A stretch of 34,901 nt of DNA from an uncultured Lachnoclostridium sp. (GCA_947565985.1 CANOID010000017.1:1-34901), one strand, 5' to 3'. Positions 1 to 8,631 are shown, numbered from the stretch's first letter. Numbers and translations: made by a program. Notes: generated by a model not told the origin, from the letters alone.

Positions 1-1
1 T

Positions 2-67
2 CATTTCAAAAACGGACACGTTGAACAAGGAATGAAACATAAAAGTTTTATTTATGATTTTTTATAA
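2..67 (+). CDS. possible C-terminal end of an upstream gene (partial)
   Basis: A reading frame is open from the left window edge for 21 codons and ends at TAA 65-67. It would overlap the start of the VanZ-like gene at 54 by 14 bases, a common arrangement in tightly packed bacterial operons. The residues (a mixed His/Lys/Gly stretch followed by a hydrophobic end) do not identify a family. It may be chance. Confidence 0.3.
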   Translation, partial: HFKNGHVEQGMKHKSFIYDFL

Positions 68-482
68 GTTTTCAGTAACGGTTTTGCACAACTTGAATAT
101 ATATTTAGGTTTGACAGTTTTATGGTTTATCTTTATGACATACCTATCACATCAAGATGGCGAACACACAGGAAAGGCAAGTCTGGGACTTGCCAAAAAA
201 TTAAAATTTTTAGGCAGCAATATTAATAAGCTTAATTCTCATTTAAGGAAGACTGCACACGTATTTTTGTTTTTTATATTTATCTTGCTTTTAAATATAA
301 CTTTAAAAAGTATGGAACTGCAAATAGGCTATGGAGTAATTGTAGCAGTTTTTTGGGCGTGGGCTGATGAGAAGACAAAATTATTTATAAAAGGTCGGCA
401 TTTCTCATGGTTTGATGTATGTTTGAATGTATTAGGTATTGCACTTGGAATAATAGTTGACATATTATTGTCAAAAATTTAA
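54..482 (+). CDS. VanZ-like membrane protein
   Basis: The 142-residue protein has the VanZ-family layout: several hydrophobic segments (about 17-30, 70-82, 91-103 and 123-139). It has the RKTAH motif at 65-69, the DE pair at 105-106, and a GRHFSWFDVCLNVLG motif at 114-128, which matches the family's GR..s..Dv..N..G consensus. VanZ itself raises teicoplanin resistance by an uncertain mechanism; most chromosomal homologues have no known role, and no resistance function should be inferred here. The start is uncertain because the AAGGA at 27-31 is too far from ATG 54 to be a good ribosome binding site. No promoter of its own is evident, so it is probably the last gene of an operon entering from the left. 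Confidence 0.8.
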   Translation: MIFYKFSVTVLHNLNIYLGLTVLWFIFMTYLSHQDGEHTGKASLGLAKKLKFLGSNINKLNSHLRKTAHVFLFFIFILLLNITLKSMELQIGYGVIVAVFWAWADEKTKLFIKGRHFSWFDVCLNVLGIALGIIVDILLSKI

Positions 483-523
483 ATCTTTATACAATTTTTA
501 TTCCATTTTTGTCCAAAATGGTA

Positions 524-570
524 TATAATAGATATGATATTTTTTATTACAGCTTCAAATTCATGAAGCT
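524..570 (+). promoter_or_regulatory. putative fba promoter with inverted repeat
   Basis: A consensus -10 hexamer TATAAT lies at 524-529 without a convincing -35. It is followed by the inverted repeat AGCTTCA (551-557) / TGAAGCT (564-570) with a 6-base spacer, just before the GGGAGG ribosome binding site of fba. The repeat would fall in the 5' leader and could be an operator or an mRNA hairpin. Confidence 0.4.
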
Positions 571-594
571 TATTATTCACAGGGAGGTTAAATT

Positions 595-1458
595 ATGTTA
601 GTATCAGCAAAAGAAATGCTCACCAAAGCTAAAGCTGGCAAGTATGCAGTAGGTCAGTTCAACATCAATAACTTAGAGTGGACAAAGTCAATTTTACAGA
701 CAGCACAGGAATTACAGTCACCTGTTATTTTAGGTGTGTCTGAAGGTGCTGGCAAGTATATGTGCGGCTATAAGACAGTTGTAGGAATGGTAAATGGAAT
801 GTTAGAAGAGTTAAATATTACTGTTCCTGTAGCACTTCACCTTGACCATGGCTCATTTGAAGGTGCAAAAGCTTGTATTAATGCAGGATTTTCATCAATT
901 ATGTTTGATGGTTCACATTATCCTATTGAAGAAAACATTGAAAAGACAAAACAGTTAGTACATGCCTGTGACGTTCTTGGTCTTTCCATTGAAGCAGAAG
1001 TTGGAGCAATCGGTGGTGAAGAAGATGGTGTAGTTGGAACTGGTGAATGTGCAGACCCTGATGAGTGCAAGATGATTGCAGACCTTGGTGTTACAATGCT
1101 TGCAGCAGGTATTGGCAATATTCACGGCAAATATCCTGAGAACTGGCAGGGATTGAGCTTTGAGACTCTTGATGCAGTACAGGCTAAGACAGGTGATATG
1201 CCTCTTGTACTTCATGGTGGTACAGGCATTCCTTCTGATATGATAAAGAAAGCAATATCACTTGGCGTTGCAAAAATTAATGTTAATACAGAGTGCCAGC
1301 TTTCCTTCCAAGAAGCAACACGTAAGTACATTGAAGAAGGCAAAGATTTACAGGGTAAGGGCTTTGACCCACGTAAACTTTTAGCTCCTGGTGCAGAAGC
1401 TATAAAGGCTACTGTAAAAGAAAAAATGGAACTCTTTGGTTCAGTTGGTAAAGCTTAA
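595..1458 (+). CDS. fba: class II fructose-bisphosphate aldolase
   Basis: This enzyme reversibly cleaves fructose 1,6-bisphosphate to dihydroxyacetone phosphate and glyceraldehyde 3-phosphate in cytoplasmic glycolysis. The 287-residue protein has the class II zinc aldolase signature HLDHG (82-86; D84 the catalytic acid/base position, H85 a metal ligand). Further ligands are E135 (EAEVG), H177 (NIHGKY) and H207 (LHGGTG), and the NVNT substrate loop is at 229-232. Length is typical of the FbaA/GatY group. The start is fixed by GGGAGG seven bases upstream. It is monocistronic, with a strong terminator just after it. A paralogue, iolJ at 30417, shares the fold but sits in the inositol operon; this copy, among housekeeping genes, is the likely glycolytic one, although tagatose-bisphosphate or broader specificity cannot be excluded. 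Confidence 0.93.
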   Translation: MLVSAKEMLTKAKAGKYAVGQFNINNLEWTKSILQTAQELQSPVILGVSEGAGKYMCGYKTVVGMVNGMLEELNITVPVALHLDHGSFEGAKACINAGFSSIMFDGSHYPIEENIEKTKQLVHACDVLGLSIEAEVGAIGGEEDGVVGTGECADPDECKMIADLGVTMLAAGIGNIHGKYPENWQGLSFETLDAVQAKTGDMPLVLHGGTGIPSDMIKKAISLGVAKINVNTECQLSFQEATRKYIEEGKDLQGKGFDPRKLLAPGAEAIKATVKEKMELFGSVGKA

Positions 1459-1498
1459 TTTTCTTTAGTATTTAAGCTGTCATATTTAGTAGTTGTAT

Positions 1499-1526
1499 AA
1501 GCGCAAGCCGTATGACTTGCGCTTTT
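1499..1526 (+). terminator. rho-independent terminator of fba
   Basis: A perfect 9-bp stem, AAGCGCAAG (1499-1507) / CTTGCGCTT (1516-1524), with an 8-base loop is followed by further Ts. Confidence 0.9.
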
Positions 1527-1554
1527 AACATACTATGTAACAATTGGAGGTTAA

Positions 1555-2040
1555 ATGACAAAAAACGAATTTCTGGATATTCTTGCAGAAAGTCTTTCAG
1601 GCAATGTTCCAACGGCTGAAATAGAAGAAAATATCCAGTATTATAAAAGCTATATTGAAAGTGGTGAAGAGTCTGAAGAAAAAGCACTTAAAACATTAGG
1701 CGACCCACATTTGATTGCAAGGACAATAATAGACAGTTTTAAAGCATCCAAAGGACCTATGGCAGATTTTTATACAGAACAGGCAAGAAATGAATACAGC
1801 AAAGGAATGTCTGGTGAGGATACAAACAGTACAGACTATAGACAATATGACAATGGGTATATACGCCCACAGCCTAAATGGTACTATAAACTTATTGCCA
1901 TACTTATGGTGGTTGCTGTAATAGCTATTATTCTTGTAATTGGTGGTCTTGCCACTATTGTTATTATAAGGGTTGTCCTTCCAGTAGTGCTTGTAATAAT
2001 TGTACTAAAATTTATTGCAAATTATTTTGGCAAAAGTTGA
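1555..2040 (+). CDS. DUF1700/HAAS-domain membrane protein
   Basis: The N-terminal 65 residues are the HAAS/DUF1700 signature: a start MTKNEFLDILAESL, then a helical segment with 'ENIQYYKSYIESGEESEEKAL' character and the LGDPHLIA motif at about 48-55. A polar linker leads to a strongly hydrophobic C-terminus (about 112-158) that forms one or two transmembrane helices. HAAS proteins are often partnered with a PadR-like repressor or a sensor, but no PadR gene is adjacent here, so the function is unknown. A GGAGG at 1546-1550 precedes ATG 1555. It is followed by tgt after only 16 bases and is probably co-transcribed with it. Confidence 0.8.
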   Translation: MTKNEFLDILAESLSGNVPTAEIEENIQYYKSYIESGEESEEKALKTLGDPHLIARTIIDSFKASKGPMADFYTEQARNEYSKGMSGEDTNSTDYRQYDNGYIRPQPKWYYKLIAILMVVAVIAIILVIGGLATIVIIRVVLPVVLVIIVLKFIANYFGKS

Positions 2041-2050
2041 CAAGAAATGA

Positions 2051-3186
<1,136 letters not shown>

Positions 3187-3187
<1 letters not shown>

Positions 3188-3510
3188 TGAATTTGGTAAC
3201 ATTATTAGGAAATGCACAAGCGGCGGGAGGAGGAAGCATTATAAGCGTAGTTCTTATCTATGCAGTTATTATAGGTATATTTTGGTTTATGGCGATAAGA
3301 CCACAGAAGAAAAAACAAAAAGAACACACAGCACTCATGGCGACACTTGCAGTAGGTGACAGTATACTTACATCAAGTGGTTTTTTCGGTGTTGTAATAG
3401 ATATAATGGAAGAAGTTGTTATTGTAGAATTTGGCAACAACAAAAACTGCCGTATTCCAATGAAAAAAGAAAATATTGTTGAGATAGACAAGCAGAGCAG
3501 CGAAATCTGA
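3187..3510 (+). CDS. yajC: preprotein translocase subunit YajC
   Basis: YajC is a small accessory protein of the Sec translocon (with SecDF) in the cytoplasmic membrane. The 107-residue protein has the family layout: a short periplasmic N-terminus and one transmembrane helix (about 17-36). A conserved positive patch follows (FMAIRPQKKKQKEH), then a cytoplasmic domain with the GDSILTSSGFFGVV motif at about 57-70. Its start codon overlaps the tgt stop by one base, so translation is probably coupled. A bidirectional terminator follows directly. Confidence 0.93.
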
Positions 3511-3518
3511 ATCAAAAG

Positions 3519-3562
3519 CCAGGAAGAAACCAATAATATATAAGTGGCATCTTCCTGGATTT
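3519..3562 (+). terminator. bidirectional terminator between yajC and the PHP gene
   Basis: CCAGGAAGA (3519-3527) pairs with TCTTCCTGG (3550-3558) across a 22-base loop. T-rich tracts follow the stem on the plus strand (ATTTTAATTT) and on the minus strand (CTTTTGATT), so it can serve both convergent genes. Confidence 0.75.
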
Positions 3563-3566
3563 TAAT

Positions 3567-4424
3567 TTAAAGAGGATAATTGCAAGCATTAGCAAGTGCT
3601 TCAAGGTATTCATATGGAACAGCAAGGTTTCCTCGTCCAGTGCCAATATCTATTGCAGGTTTATTATCACCATGAAAATCAGACCCTCCGCTTGGCAATA
3701 GGTGATATTTTTGTGCCAGTTTTTTGGCATATATTTCATCAGTTGTGGAGTGGTTGGAATACAATACTTCAATACCCATAAGCCCTGCAAATGTAAGCCT
3801 CTTAACTAATTTTTCCAGCTCAACTTCTTTTAATTTATAATGAAGTGGATGTGCAAGTACAGGGACTCCACCAGCATTTTTTATAAGCTCTAATCCTTCT
3901 TCTGGCTCTATGTACTTGCGAGGCACGTAATAAGGTGTATCTGTATTGAGATACTTTTTAAACGCTTCAGCAGGTGTTTCTGTTATTTTATTGTCTACAA
4001 GAAAGCGTGCGAAGTGTGCTCTGGTTACTACAGTGTCAGGATTATTTGCCGTCAGTGCATCAATAGTTATTGGAATACCAGCTTTTCTAAGATTTTCTGC
4101 CATTTCACAATTGCGGTCTCTACGCCGCTTAATCACAAGCTCTGTGGTCTTTTTTAGTGCAGTGTTATTGTGATTTATAAATAGTCCTACAATATGTATA
4201 TCTTTTTCTTTATATGCTACAGATAGTTCAGTTCCTGGTATAAATTTAATAGGTACATCTTGTTCTTTAACTGCATTAATAGTATCATCAATGCCAGCTA
4301 CTGTATCATGGTCGGTAAGTGCAAAGGCAGTTAGCCCTTTTTGAACAGCTCTTGCAACTAGTGTGGCAGGAGAGCAAGTCCCATCTGAGTAATTTGAATG
4401 TGTGTGTAAGTCAATATATTTCAT
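3567..4424 (-). CDS. PHP-domain phosphoesterase (YciV/RNase AM-like)
   Basis: PHP-domain proteins of this type hydrolyse phosphoesters, for example 3',5'-nucleoside bisphosphates or 5' ends of short RNAs, using three metal ions. The full ligand set is visible in 285 residues: H7 and H9 (DLHTHS), D14, H39 and D40 (TDHDT), E66 (GTELS), H77, H137, H192 (LAHPL), and D249 and H251 (GGSDFHG). The length and the terminal SDFHG motif match the YciV/YtrH-type stand-alone PHP family rather than DNA polymerase PHP domains. It is convergent with yajC and divergent from the TIGR04086 gene. The exact substrate cannot be read from sequence. Confidence 0.88.
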   Translation of the reverse strand: MKYIDLHTHSNYSDGTCSPATLVARAVQKGLTAFALTDHDTVAGIDDTINAVKEQDVPIKFIPGTELSVAYKEKDIHIVGLFINHNNTALKKTTELVIKRRRDRNCEMAENLRKAGIPITIDALTANNPDTVVTRAHFARFLVDNKITETPAEAFKKYLNTDTPYYVPRKYIEPEEGLELIKNAGGVPVLAHPLHYKLKEVELEKLVKRLTFAGLMGIEVLYSNHSTTDEIYAKKLAQKYHLLPSGGSDFHGDNKPAIDIGTGRGNLAVPYEYLEALANACNYPL

Positions 4425-4556
4425 AGTAGTATATTTTCCTTTCAGTTTTTAATTTTTAAATTTAGTATAACATAGTTAGCATATTTTGTGCCAGAAAAGT
4501 ATAGATATGATTATCAGGGTTACTATTCACAGGAATTAATGGAGGATATGTTTAAT

Positions 4557-4919
4557 ATGGATAAGAAAAATGCTATAAACTATGTTATAATATTATCAGG
4601 TATGTTTATATTAAGTGCATTGCTTCTTGCTGCTATGTCAGCAATTATATGGAAAACAAATGCCGGAGCTGGAGCCGTCAGTGGTTGCATTACTGCTGTG
4701 TATATAATATCTAATTTTGTCGGCGGTTTTGTGGCAGGAAGAAAAGCTGGCAAACATAAATTTATATGGGGTATAGCAGCTAGTGCCGCCTATTTTGCAA
4801 TTATAGTTGTTGCTGGCGTATGGTTTATGGGCAATCCTATTGCATTAAGCCCTCAAATTGTAACAGGAGCAATGATATGCATAATATCTGGTATGTTTGG
4901 CGGTATGCTTGCACCATAA
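4557..4919 (+). CDS. TIGR04086-family membrane protein
   Basis: This small protein has four hydrophobic segments and the Gly/Ala-rich helices and 'SNFVGGFVAGRKAGKHK' loop of the TIGR04086 family, which is common near yajC in Clostridia. Its function is unknown. The frame is open from a GTG at 4488 (143 residues), with in-frame ATGs at 4539, 4548 and 4557. I prefer 4557 because GGAGG (4541-4545) sits 11 bases upstream and the resulting 120-residue protein matches the family's usual size; 4539 (AGGA upstream) is the main alternative. A TATAAC at about 4466 may be its promoter in the divergent region shared with the PHP gene. Confidence 0.75.
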   Translation: MDKKNAINYVIILSGMFILSALLLAAMSAIIWKTNAGAGAVSGCITAVYIISNFVGGFVAGRKAGKHKFIWGIAASAAYFAIIVVAGVWFMGNPIALSPQIVTGAMICIISGMFGGMLAP

Positions 4920-4964
4920 ATAAAATAACAAAAGTTGACAAAAATGTAATAATTTTTTAAAAAT

Positions 4965-4993
4965 TTGTTAAAAGAAATATGTTATCATAAGAT
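4965..4993 (+). promoter_or_regulatory. putative promoter of the deacetylase gene
   Basis: TTGTTA (4965-4970) and TAAGAT (4988-4993) are spaced by 17 bases, 62 bases upstream of the preferred start. A separate TTGACA lies at 4935-4940 but has no good -10 at the right distance. Confidence 0.35.
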
Positions 4994-5054
4994 AAACGTT
5001 GCAGATTTTTGGGGAATAATTAAATTGCTGATAAAAAATTTGGAGGGAACTTTA

Positions 5055-6017
5055 ATGGGTTACAAGGGAAGAAACAATAAAGATGAAAGTGATATCTTCA
5101 CAAGAGAATCATATCGTGTAAGAAGCATTATGAGTCAAAGAAAAAGGAAAAATGAATTGAGGGCTAGAATTATACTTTTAAGTACAGGAATTGTACTTGT
5201 TGTCATTTTATCTGTATTAGCTTTTAGGTTGGTTAACTTAAATAAAAAAGACAAAACAGGTAATGATAATGTTGTCGAGGCAGGTGCATCGTCAAATAGT
5301 AACACTCAAAATTCAGATGAGAAAAAGAAGAAAAAAGAAGAAGCTGATAATAAAGAACAAACTAGCACTGTAGCTGCAAAAGGAAAAAAGAGGTGGCTTA
5401 GGGATGGACTTGATCCAGATAAGCCTATGGTTGCACTGACTTTTGATGATGGACCATACACTCCAGTAACCAGTAAAATATTAGAAGTGCTTAACAAATA
5501 TGATGCACGTGCGACATTTTTTATCGTTGGAAGCAGAGTGCCATCATATGAAGATATGGTAAAGCAAGCTTATGAACAGGGAAATGAAATAGCTACACAT
5601 ACTTATAACCATGCAAATTTAACAAAGCTTACAACAAAGCAGATGAAAGAGGAACTTAGAAAAAGCAGGGATATTATAAAGGATGTAATTGGATGTAGCT
5701 TTTCCACATTAAGACCGCCAGGAGGCAATATTAATGACAACATGCGCAATAATATAAAAGTTCCTATGATTTATTGGAGTGTGGATACAGAGGATTGGAA
5801 AAGCAGAAATGCAAAGTCTGTTCTACAAGAGTGCAAAGTTATTCAAGATGGAGATATTGTGCTTATGCACGACTTGTATCCTTCAACAGCAGAAGCTGTA
5901 CAAAAGCTTGTTCCAAGGCTTATAAAAAAGGGATACCAGTTAGTTACTGTTGATGAACTATTCCACTACAAAGGTATTAAAGCTGAAGCCGGAAAAGTTT
6001 ATATGAGTGGAAGATAA
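5055..6017 (+). CDS. membrane-anchored polysaccharide deacetylase (NodB family)
   Basis: Carbohydrate esterase family 4 enzymes remove N-acetyl groups from peptidoglycan or other polysaccharides. From M at 5055 the 320-residue protein has a basic cytoplasmic N-terminus and one transmembrane segment (about 38-58). A low-complexity Lys/Glu/Asn linker (60-110) leads to the NodB domain outside the membrane. Motifs are TFDDGP (129-134; D131 base, D132 metal), HTYNH (182-186; two metal histidines), RPPGG (220-224), DTEDW (244-248) and LMHD (270-273). All five CE4 motifs are present, so it should be active. The frame extends 30 codons further upstream, but GGAGGG (5042-5047) fixes the start at 5055. 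A strong terminator follows. Confidence 0.9.
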   Translation: MGYKGRNNKDESDIFTRESYRVRSIMSQRKRKNELRARIILLSTGIVLVVILSVLAFRLVNLNKKDKTGNDNVVEAGASSNSNTQNSDEKKKKKEEADNKEQTSTVAAKGKKRWLRDGLDPDKPMVALTFDDGPYTPVTSKILEVLNKYDARATFFIVGSRVPSYEDMVKQAYEQGNEIATHTYNHANLTKLTTKQMKEELRKSRDIIKDVIGCSFSTLRPPGGNINDNMRNNIKVPMIYWSVDTEDWKSRNAKSVLQECKVIQDGDIVLMHDLYPSTAEAVQKLVPRLIKKGYQLVTVDELFHYKGIKAEAGKVYMSGR

Positions 6018-6024
6018 TGATAGA

Positions 6025-6052
6025 CAAAAACCCCAGTATAGCTGGGGTTTTG
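6025..6052 (+). terminator. rho-independent terminator of the deacetylase
   Basis: AAAACCCCAG (6027-6036) / CTGGGGTTTT (6042-6051) is a perfect 10-bp stem with a 5-base loop and a U-tract. The symmetry would also work on the minus strand. Confidence 0.93.
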
Positions 6053-6087
6053 TTAAATATAAGACACTGAATTACCACATATTCAAA

Positions 6088-6254
6088 ATATAATGATGTT
6101 GGGGTCAAAAGGTATTTTGCCCCCAACTGATGCTACGGATTGCTACATTGCCCTGCAATTCGCGCAATCCTGCCAAAACCTTTAATCCCGCATATTTGCA
6201 AGCAAATCTGTTTCTTGTCGGTGTTAGCGGGTCAAGCTAATGGCATGATATAAT
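6088..6254 (+). repeat. structured intergenic repeat, copy 1
   Basis: This segment is closely similar to 7943-8157. It begins with ATATAATGATGTTGGGGTC and contains a hairpin at about 6099-6126 (TTGGGG...CCCCAA with a CAAAA/TTTTG inner stem). It has further local hairpins, such as ATTTGC-AA-GCAAAT in the right half. It ends GTCAAGCTAATGGCATGATATAAT. No ORF of useful size is seen. It carries no transposase, so it is a non-autonomous or RNA-type repeat. Its last bases supply an extended -10 sequence (TGATATAAT, 6246-6254) ahead of the DUF3810 gene. Confidence 0.85.
6246..6254 (+). promoter_or_regulatory. extended -10 promoter at the right end of repeat copy 1
   Basis: TGATATAAT matches the extended -10 form TGnTATAAT. 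It lies 52 bases upstream of the DUF3810 start. No -35 is evident, which is tolerated in extended -10 promoters. Confidence 0.4.
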
Positions 6255-6306
6255 ACAAATATAGACAAAGATACATATTTCTGACTATCTGACAAAGGAC
6301 AGAGTT

Positions 6307-7398
6307 ATGAGATTATATAAAAAACTTTTTATTTTAATATTTACTATATTCTTAAATATATTGTCATGGAACAGCCACGTATTTTCCGATTGGTATATAG
6401 CCAATATTTTGCCAATCTGGATTAATACATACAGCCGTTTTATAAGCATTTTTCCAATTTCTGTAGGAGAAAAACTTATTGTTCTTGCAATTATTCTGAT
6501 AATAGCTGCTGTTATTATATTTTTATTGGGATTTTTAAAATCAGATAAATTAAAATCTCTACGACGAATTTATTTTAATATAATAAGTTGGATTGTTGTA
6601 TGTGTGTTATTAATCCAGACATTAAACTGTTTTATACTTTATCATGCATCAACATTTGAATCACAGTATATGAACACTGTTAATAATTATGATTTTGAAG
6701 AACTGACAAATTTGCGTGAAAATATTGTTGAAAAGCTAAACCATCTTGTAACAAATTTTGAACGTAACAACAATGGGGAGATTATATATGATGGTGACTT
6801 AGATTCACTATATGCTGAATGTATAGAAAGTATGCAAAGCCTTGGAGAAAAATACCCGAATTTGTCAGGGTATTATCCACAGCCTAAGAGAATATACTTT
6901 TCTAAATTTATGAGTCAGCAATACCTTTTAGGAATATTTTTTCCATTTACTCTTGAAGCCAATTATAATACAGAGATGTACATAACAAATATGCCATATA
7001 CAATATGCCACGAACTTGCACATTTAAAAGGTTATATATATGAGGATGAAGCGAATTTCATTGCATTTATGGCTTGCACTGGGTCAGATAACTTATTTTT
7101 TCAGTATTGCGGCTATTTGAATGTATTAAATTATGTTTCAAATGATTTTAGAAGTAACGCAGATGAAAATGCATGGAATTCACGTACAATGGTTAAAGAA
7201 GAGGTTGCTAGGGACAATATATTTTTGACATCTGAGACATGGGAAAATGTAAATAAGACATCTATTTTTAAAACAGAAACAGTTGAAGCAGTTGCAAATA
7301 CATTACTTGATGGCAACCTTAAAATGAATGGTATTAAAGACGGAATAAAAAGTTATAGTCGTGTTGTTAGACTACTTCTTAATTACTATGCACAGTAA
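6307..7398 (+). CDS. DUF3810-family membrane protein, putative zinc metalloprotease
   Basis: This 363-residue protein has three hydrophobic segments (about 7-25, 55-77 and 92-112) and then a large extracytoplasmic or cytoplasmic domain. The domain has the gluzincin-like motif HELAH (235-239) followed by KGYIYEDEANFIA, where E248 is the probable third zinc ligand (HExxH-x8-E). The layout and the YPQPKRIYFSKFMS segment match DUF3810, a family without a known substrate. It is probably driven by the -10 at the end of the upstream repeat and ends at a terminator whose stem starts at the stop codon. It could be a peptidase that acts on membrane or cell-envelope proteins; this is inference from the motif only. 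Confidence 0.8.
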   Translation: MRLYKKLFILIFTIFLNILSWNSHVFSDWYIANILPIWINTYSRFISIFPISVGEKLIVLAIILIIAAVIIFLLGFLKSDKLKSLRRIYFNIISWIVVCVLLIQTLNCFILYHASTFESQYMNTVNNYDFEELTNLRENIVEKLNHLVTNFERNNNGEIIYDGDLDSLYAECIESMQSLGEKYPNLSGYYPQPKRIYFSKFMSQQYLLGIFFPFTLEANYNTEMYITNMPYTICHELAHLKGYIYEDEANFIAFMACTGSDNLFFQYCGYLNVLNYVSNDFRSNADENAWNSRTMVKEEVARDNIFLTSETWENVNKTSIFKTETVEAVANTLLDGNLKMNGIKDGIKSYSRVVRLLLNYYAQ

Positions 7399-7430
7399 AA
7401 AGCCCCTTTTTGTTTAATATGGGGCTTTCA
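7397..7430 (+). terminator. terminator after the DUF3810 gene
   Basis: AAAGCCCC (7399-7406) pairs with GGGGCTTT (7421-7428) across a 14-base loop, between convergent genes. The upstream arm abuts the DUF3810 stop codon. Confidence 0.7.
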
Positions 7431-7447
7431 ATATAATTTTATGTCTT

Positions 7448-7885
7448 TTAGTTAATTTTTTTTCTATTACCTCTACCATCAAGAAAACGCATCTCTTCTT
7501 GTTGTCTGTCAAGCCTTTGTTTTGCAATAACATGGAGATGCTGTAGTTTGTGACATTCAGGGCAGACAGTACCAAAATCTATCAATTTGCCGCATATATG
7601 ACATCTGGCACCTGATATAGTTCTGCCATCTGCTGACCTATATTCTATTCTTCCTTGTTTAATCCATGACCTTACTTTTGATATGGGAATATTAAAATGT
7701 CTTGCTACATCCATTTCTCGTACATCATTTAACCGGATATAATCTTTTACTTCTGCAAAAAGATTTATCTCTATACATGATGGGCATAAATCTTCCTTAT
7801 AATACTCATTTAAGGGACGTCTACACTGCTTACATTCCCTTATTCCAGAGAACTGATTCATATTCCTGTTATGTTCCAGTCTCAT
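7448..7885 (-). CDS. double zinc-ribbon/HTH protein (TIGR03826/YvyF-like)
   Basis: This 145-residue protein has two four-cysteine zinc knuckles, C18-xx-C21...C34-xx-C37 and C95-xx-C98...C108-xx-C111. They flank a MerR-like helix-turn-helix at about 53-82 (VARHFNIPISKVRSWIKQGRI). A charged, Arg/Lys-rich tail follows. The same order of ribbon, HTH and ribbon is found in the flagellar-operon protein TIGR03826 (YvyF) of Firmicutes. No flagellar genes are in the window, so a flagellar role is unproven and a general nucleic-acid-binding role is equally possible. GGAGG is eight bases before the ATG at 7885. It is convergent with the DUF3810 gene and flanked upstream by repeat copy 2. Confidence 0.7.
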   Translation of the reverse strand: MRLEHNRNMNQFSGIRECKQCRRPLNEYYKEDLCPSCIEINLFAEVKDYIRLNDVREMDVARHFNIPISKVRSWIKQGRIEYRSADGRTISGARCHICGKLIDFGTVCPECHKLQHLHVIAKQRLDRQQEEMRFLDGRGNRKKIN

Positions 7886-7942
7886 CCGTCATTCCTCCAT
7901 ATTAGATATATTTCTAACTATTATCTATGGCAAGCTATGATA

Positions 7943-8157
7943 ATATAATGATGTTGAGGTCAAAAGGTATTTTACCTCCAACTGATGCTACGGATTGCTA
8001 CATTGCCCTGCAATTCGTACAATCCTGCCAACACTCCAATTCCGCATATTTGCAAGCAAATCTGCTTCTTGTCGGTGTTTGGCGGGTCAAGCTAGTAGAT
8101 AGCAATTTGCATGTAAACATGCACTACTATCTACTTTTGACCATGGCATCATATAAT
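7943..8157 (+). repeat. structured intergenic repeat, copy 2 with extra hairpin
   Basis: This copy aligns with copy 1 over about 150 bases with few changes, then carries about 48 extra bases before the shared right end (GGCATnATATAAT). The extra part is a nested palindrome: AGTAGATAG (8094-8102) / CTATCTACT (8127-8135) enclosing TGCATGT (8108-8114) / ACATGCA (8117-8123). The ends form an imperfect terminal inverted repeat (ATATAATGATG...GGTCAAAAGGTA against ATTATATGATG...GGTCAAAAGTA read from the right). Base changes relative to copy 1 in the left hairpin keep it paired. Confidence 0.85.
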
Positions 8158-8478
8158 TAACTTAAGGATTTTTAGTTCTCTAATACTTTCTTAAATATAA
8201 TTGTTGTTCTTCCTAATAAAATGTTTTAAGCTTACCTTTTTAATACTGTTACAAAAATATCTCTCTGTAACTATATATAGTATATCATATAGTTTAATCA
8301 AATGCTATACAGTTTTTATAGCTTGGATTAGTAAATATAGTTGTATATATCAATTAATATGTGATTTATTAGTGTAAAAAAGTAAAGTTACATTGTTTAC
8401 ACATTCAAGATATTTTGAAAAAATATCAATTAAAAGTATGTTAAAAATTTTTTTGAAAATTAAATCTTCATATGTATA

Positions 8479-8487
8479 TGGTATAAT
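8479..8487 (+). promoter_or_regulatory. extended -10 promoter candidate upstream of the small ORF
   Basis: TGGTATAAT fits the TGnTATAAT extended -10 consensus. There is no convincing -35 at 17 bases (a TTGAAA is 23 bases away). Confidence 0.35.
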
Positions 8488-8631
8488 ATTACAGAATTCT
8501 ATATATTTCCAAAATAAAAATTTATTACTTTTTAAAAAATAAATTCCAAGAAGACAGCATAGCCTGCATATTAAAAGTATTAAGGCATTATATAGGCGAC
8601 AAGGAACTTTTAATTAAATAGAATATATAAA

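Noticed and set aside
54-482. VanZ-like protein as an antibiotic-resistance gene
   Set aside because: No vanA-type cluster is nearby, and most VanZ-domain proteins in Firmicutes have no link to glycopeptide resistance.
595-1458. Aldolase at 595 as part of the inositol pathway
   Set aside because: It is monocistronic among housekeeping genes, 24 kb from the iolC operon, which has its own IolJ-type aldolase.
4965-5054. Upstream extension of the deacetylase frame
   Set aside because: The 30 extra residues look non-coding, overlap the likely promoter, and lack a ribosome binding site. GGAGGG points to ATG 5055.
6088-8157. Repeat pair as a CRISPR array or an insertion sequence
   Set aside because: There are only two long copies separated by 1.7 kb with genes between them, no short regular spacers, no cas genes and no transposase.
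7927-8160. 77-codon open frame over repeat copy 2
   Set aside because: The frame is not kept in repeat copy 1, where base changes and a length difference break it. The changes between copies preserve hairpins, not codons.
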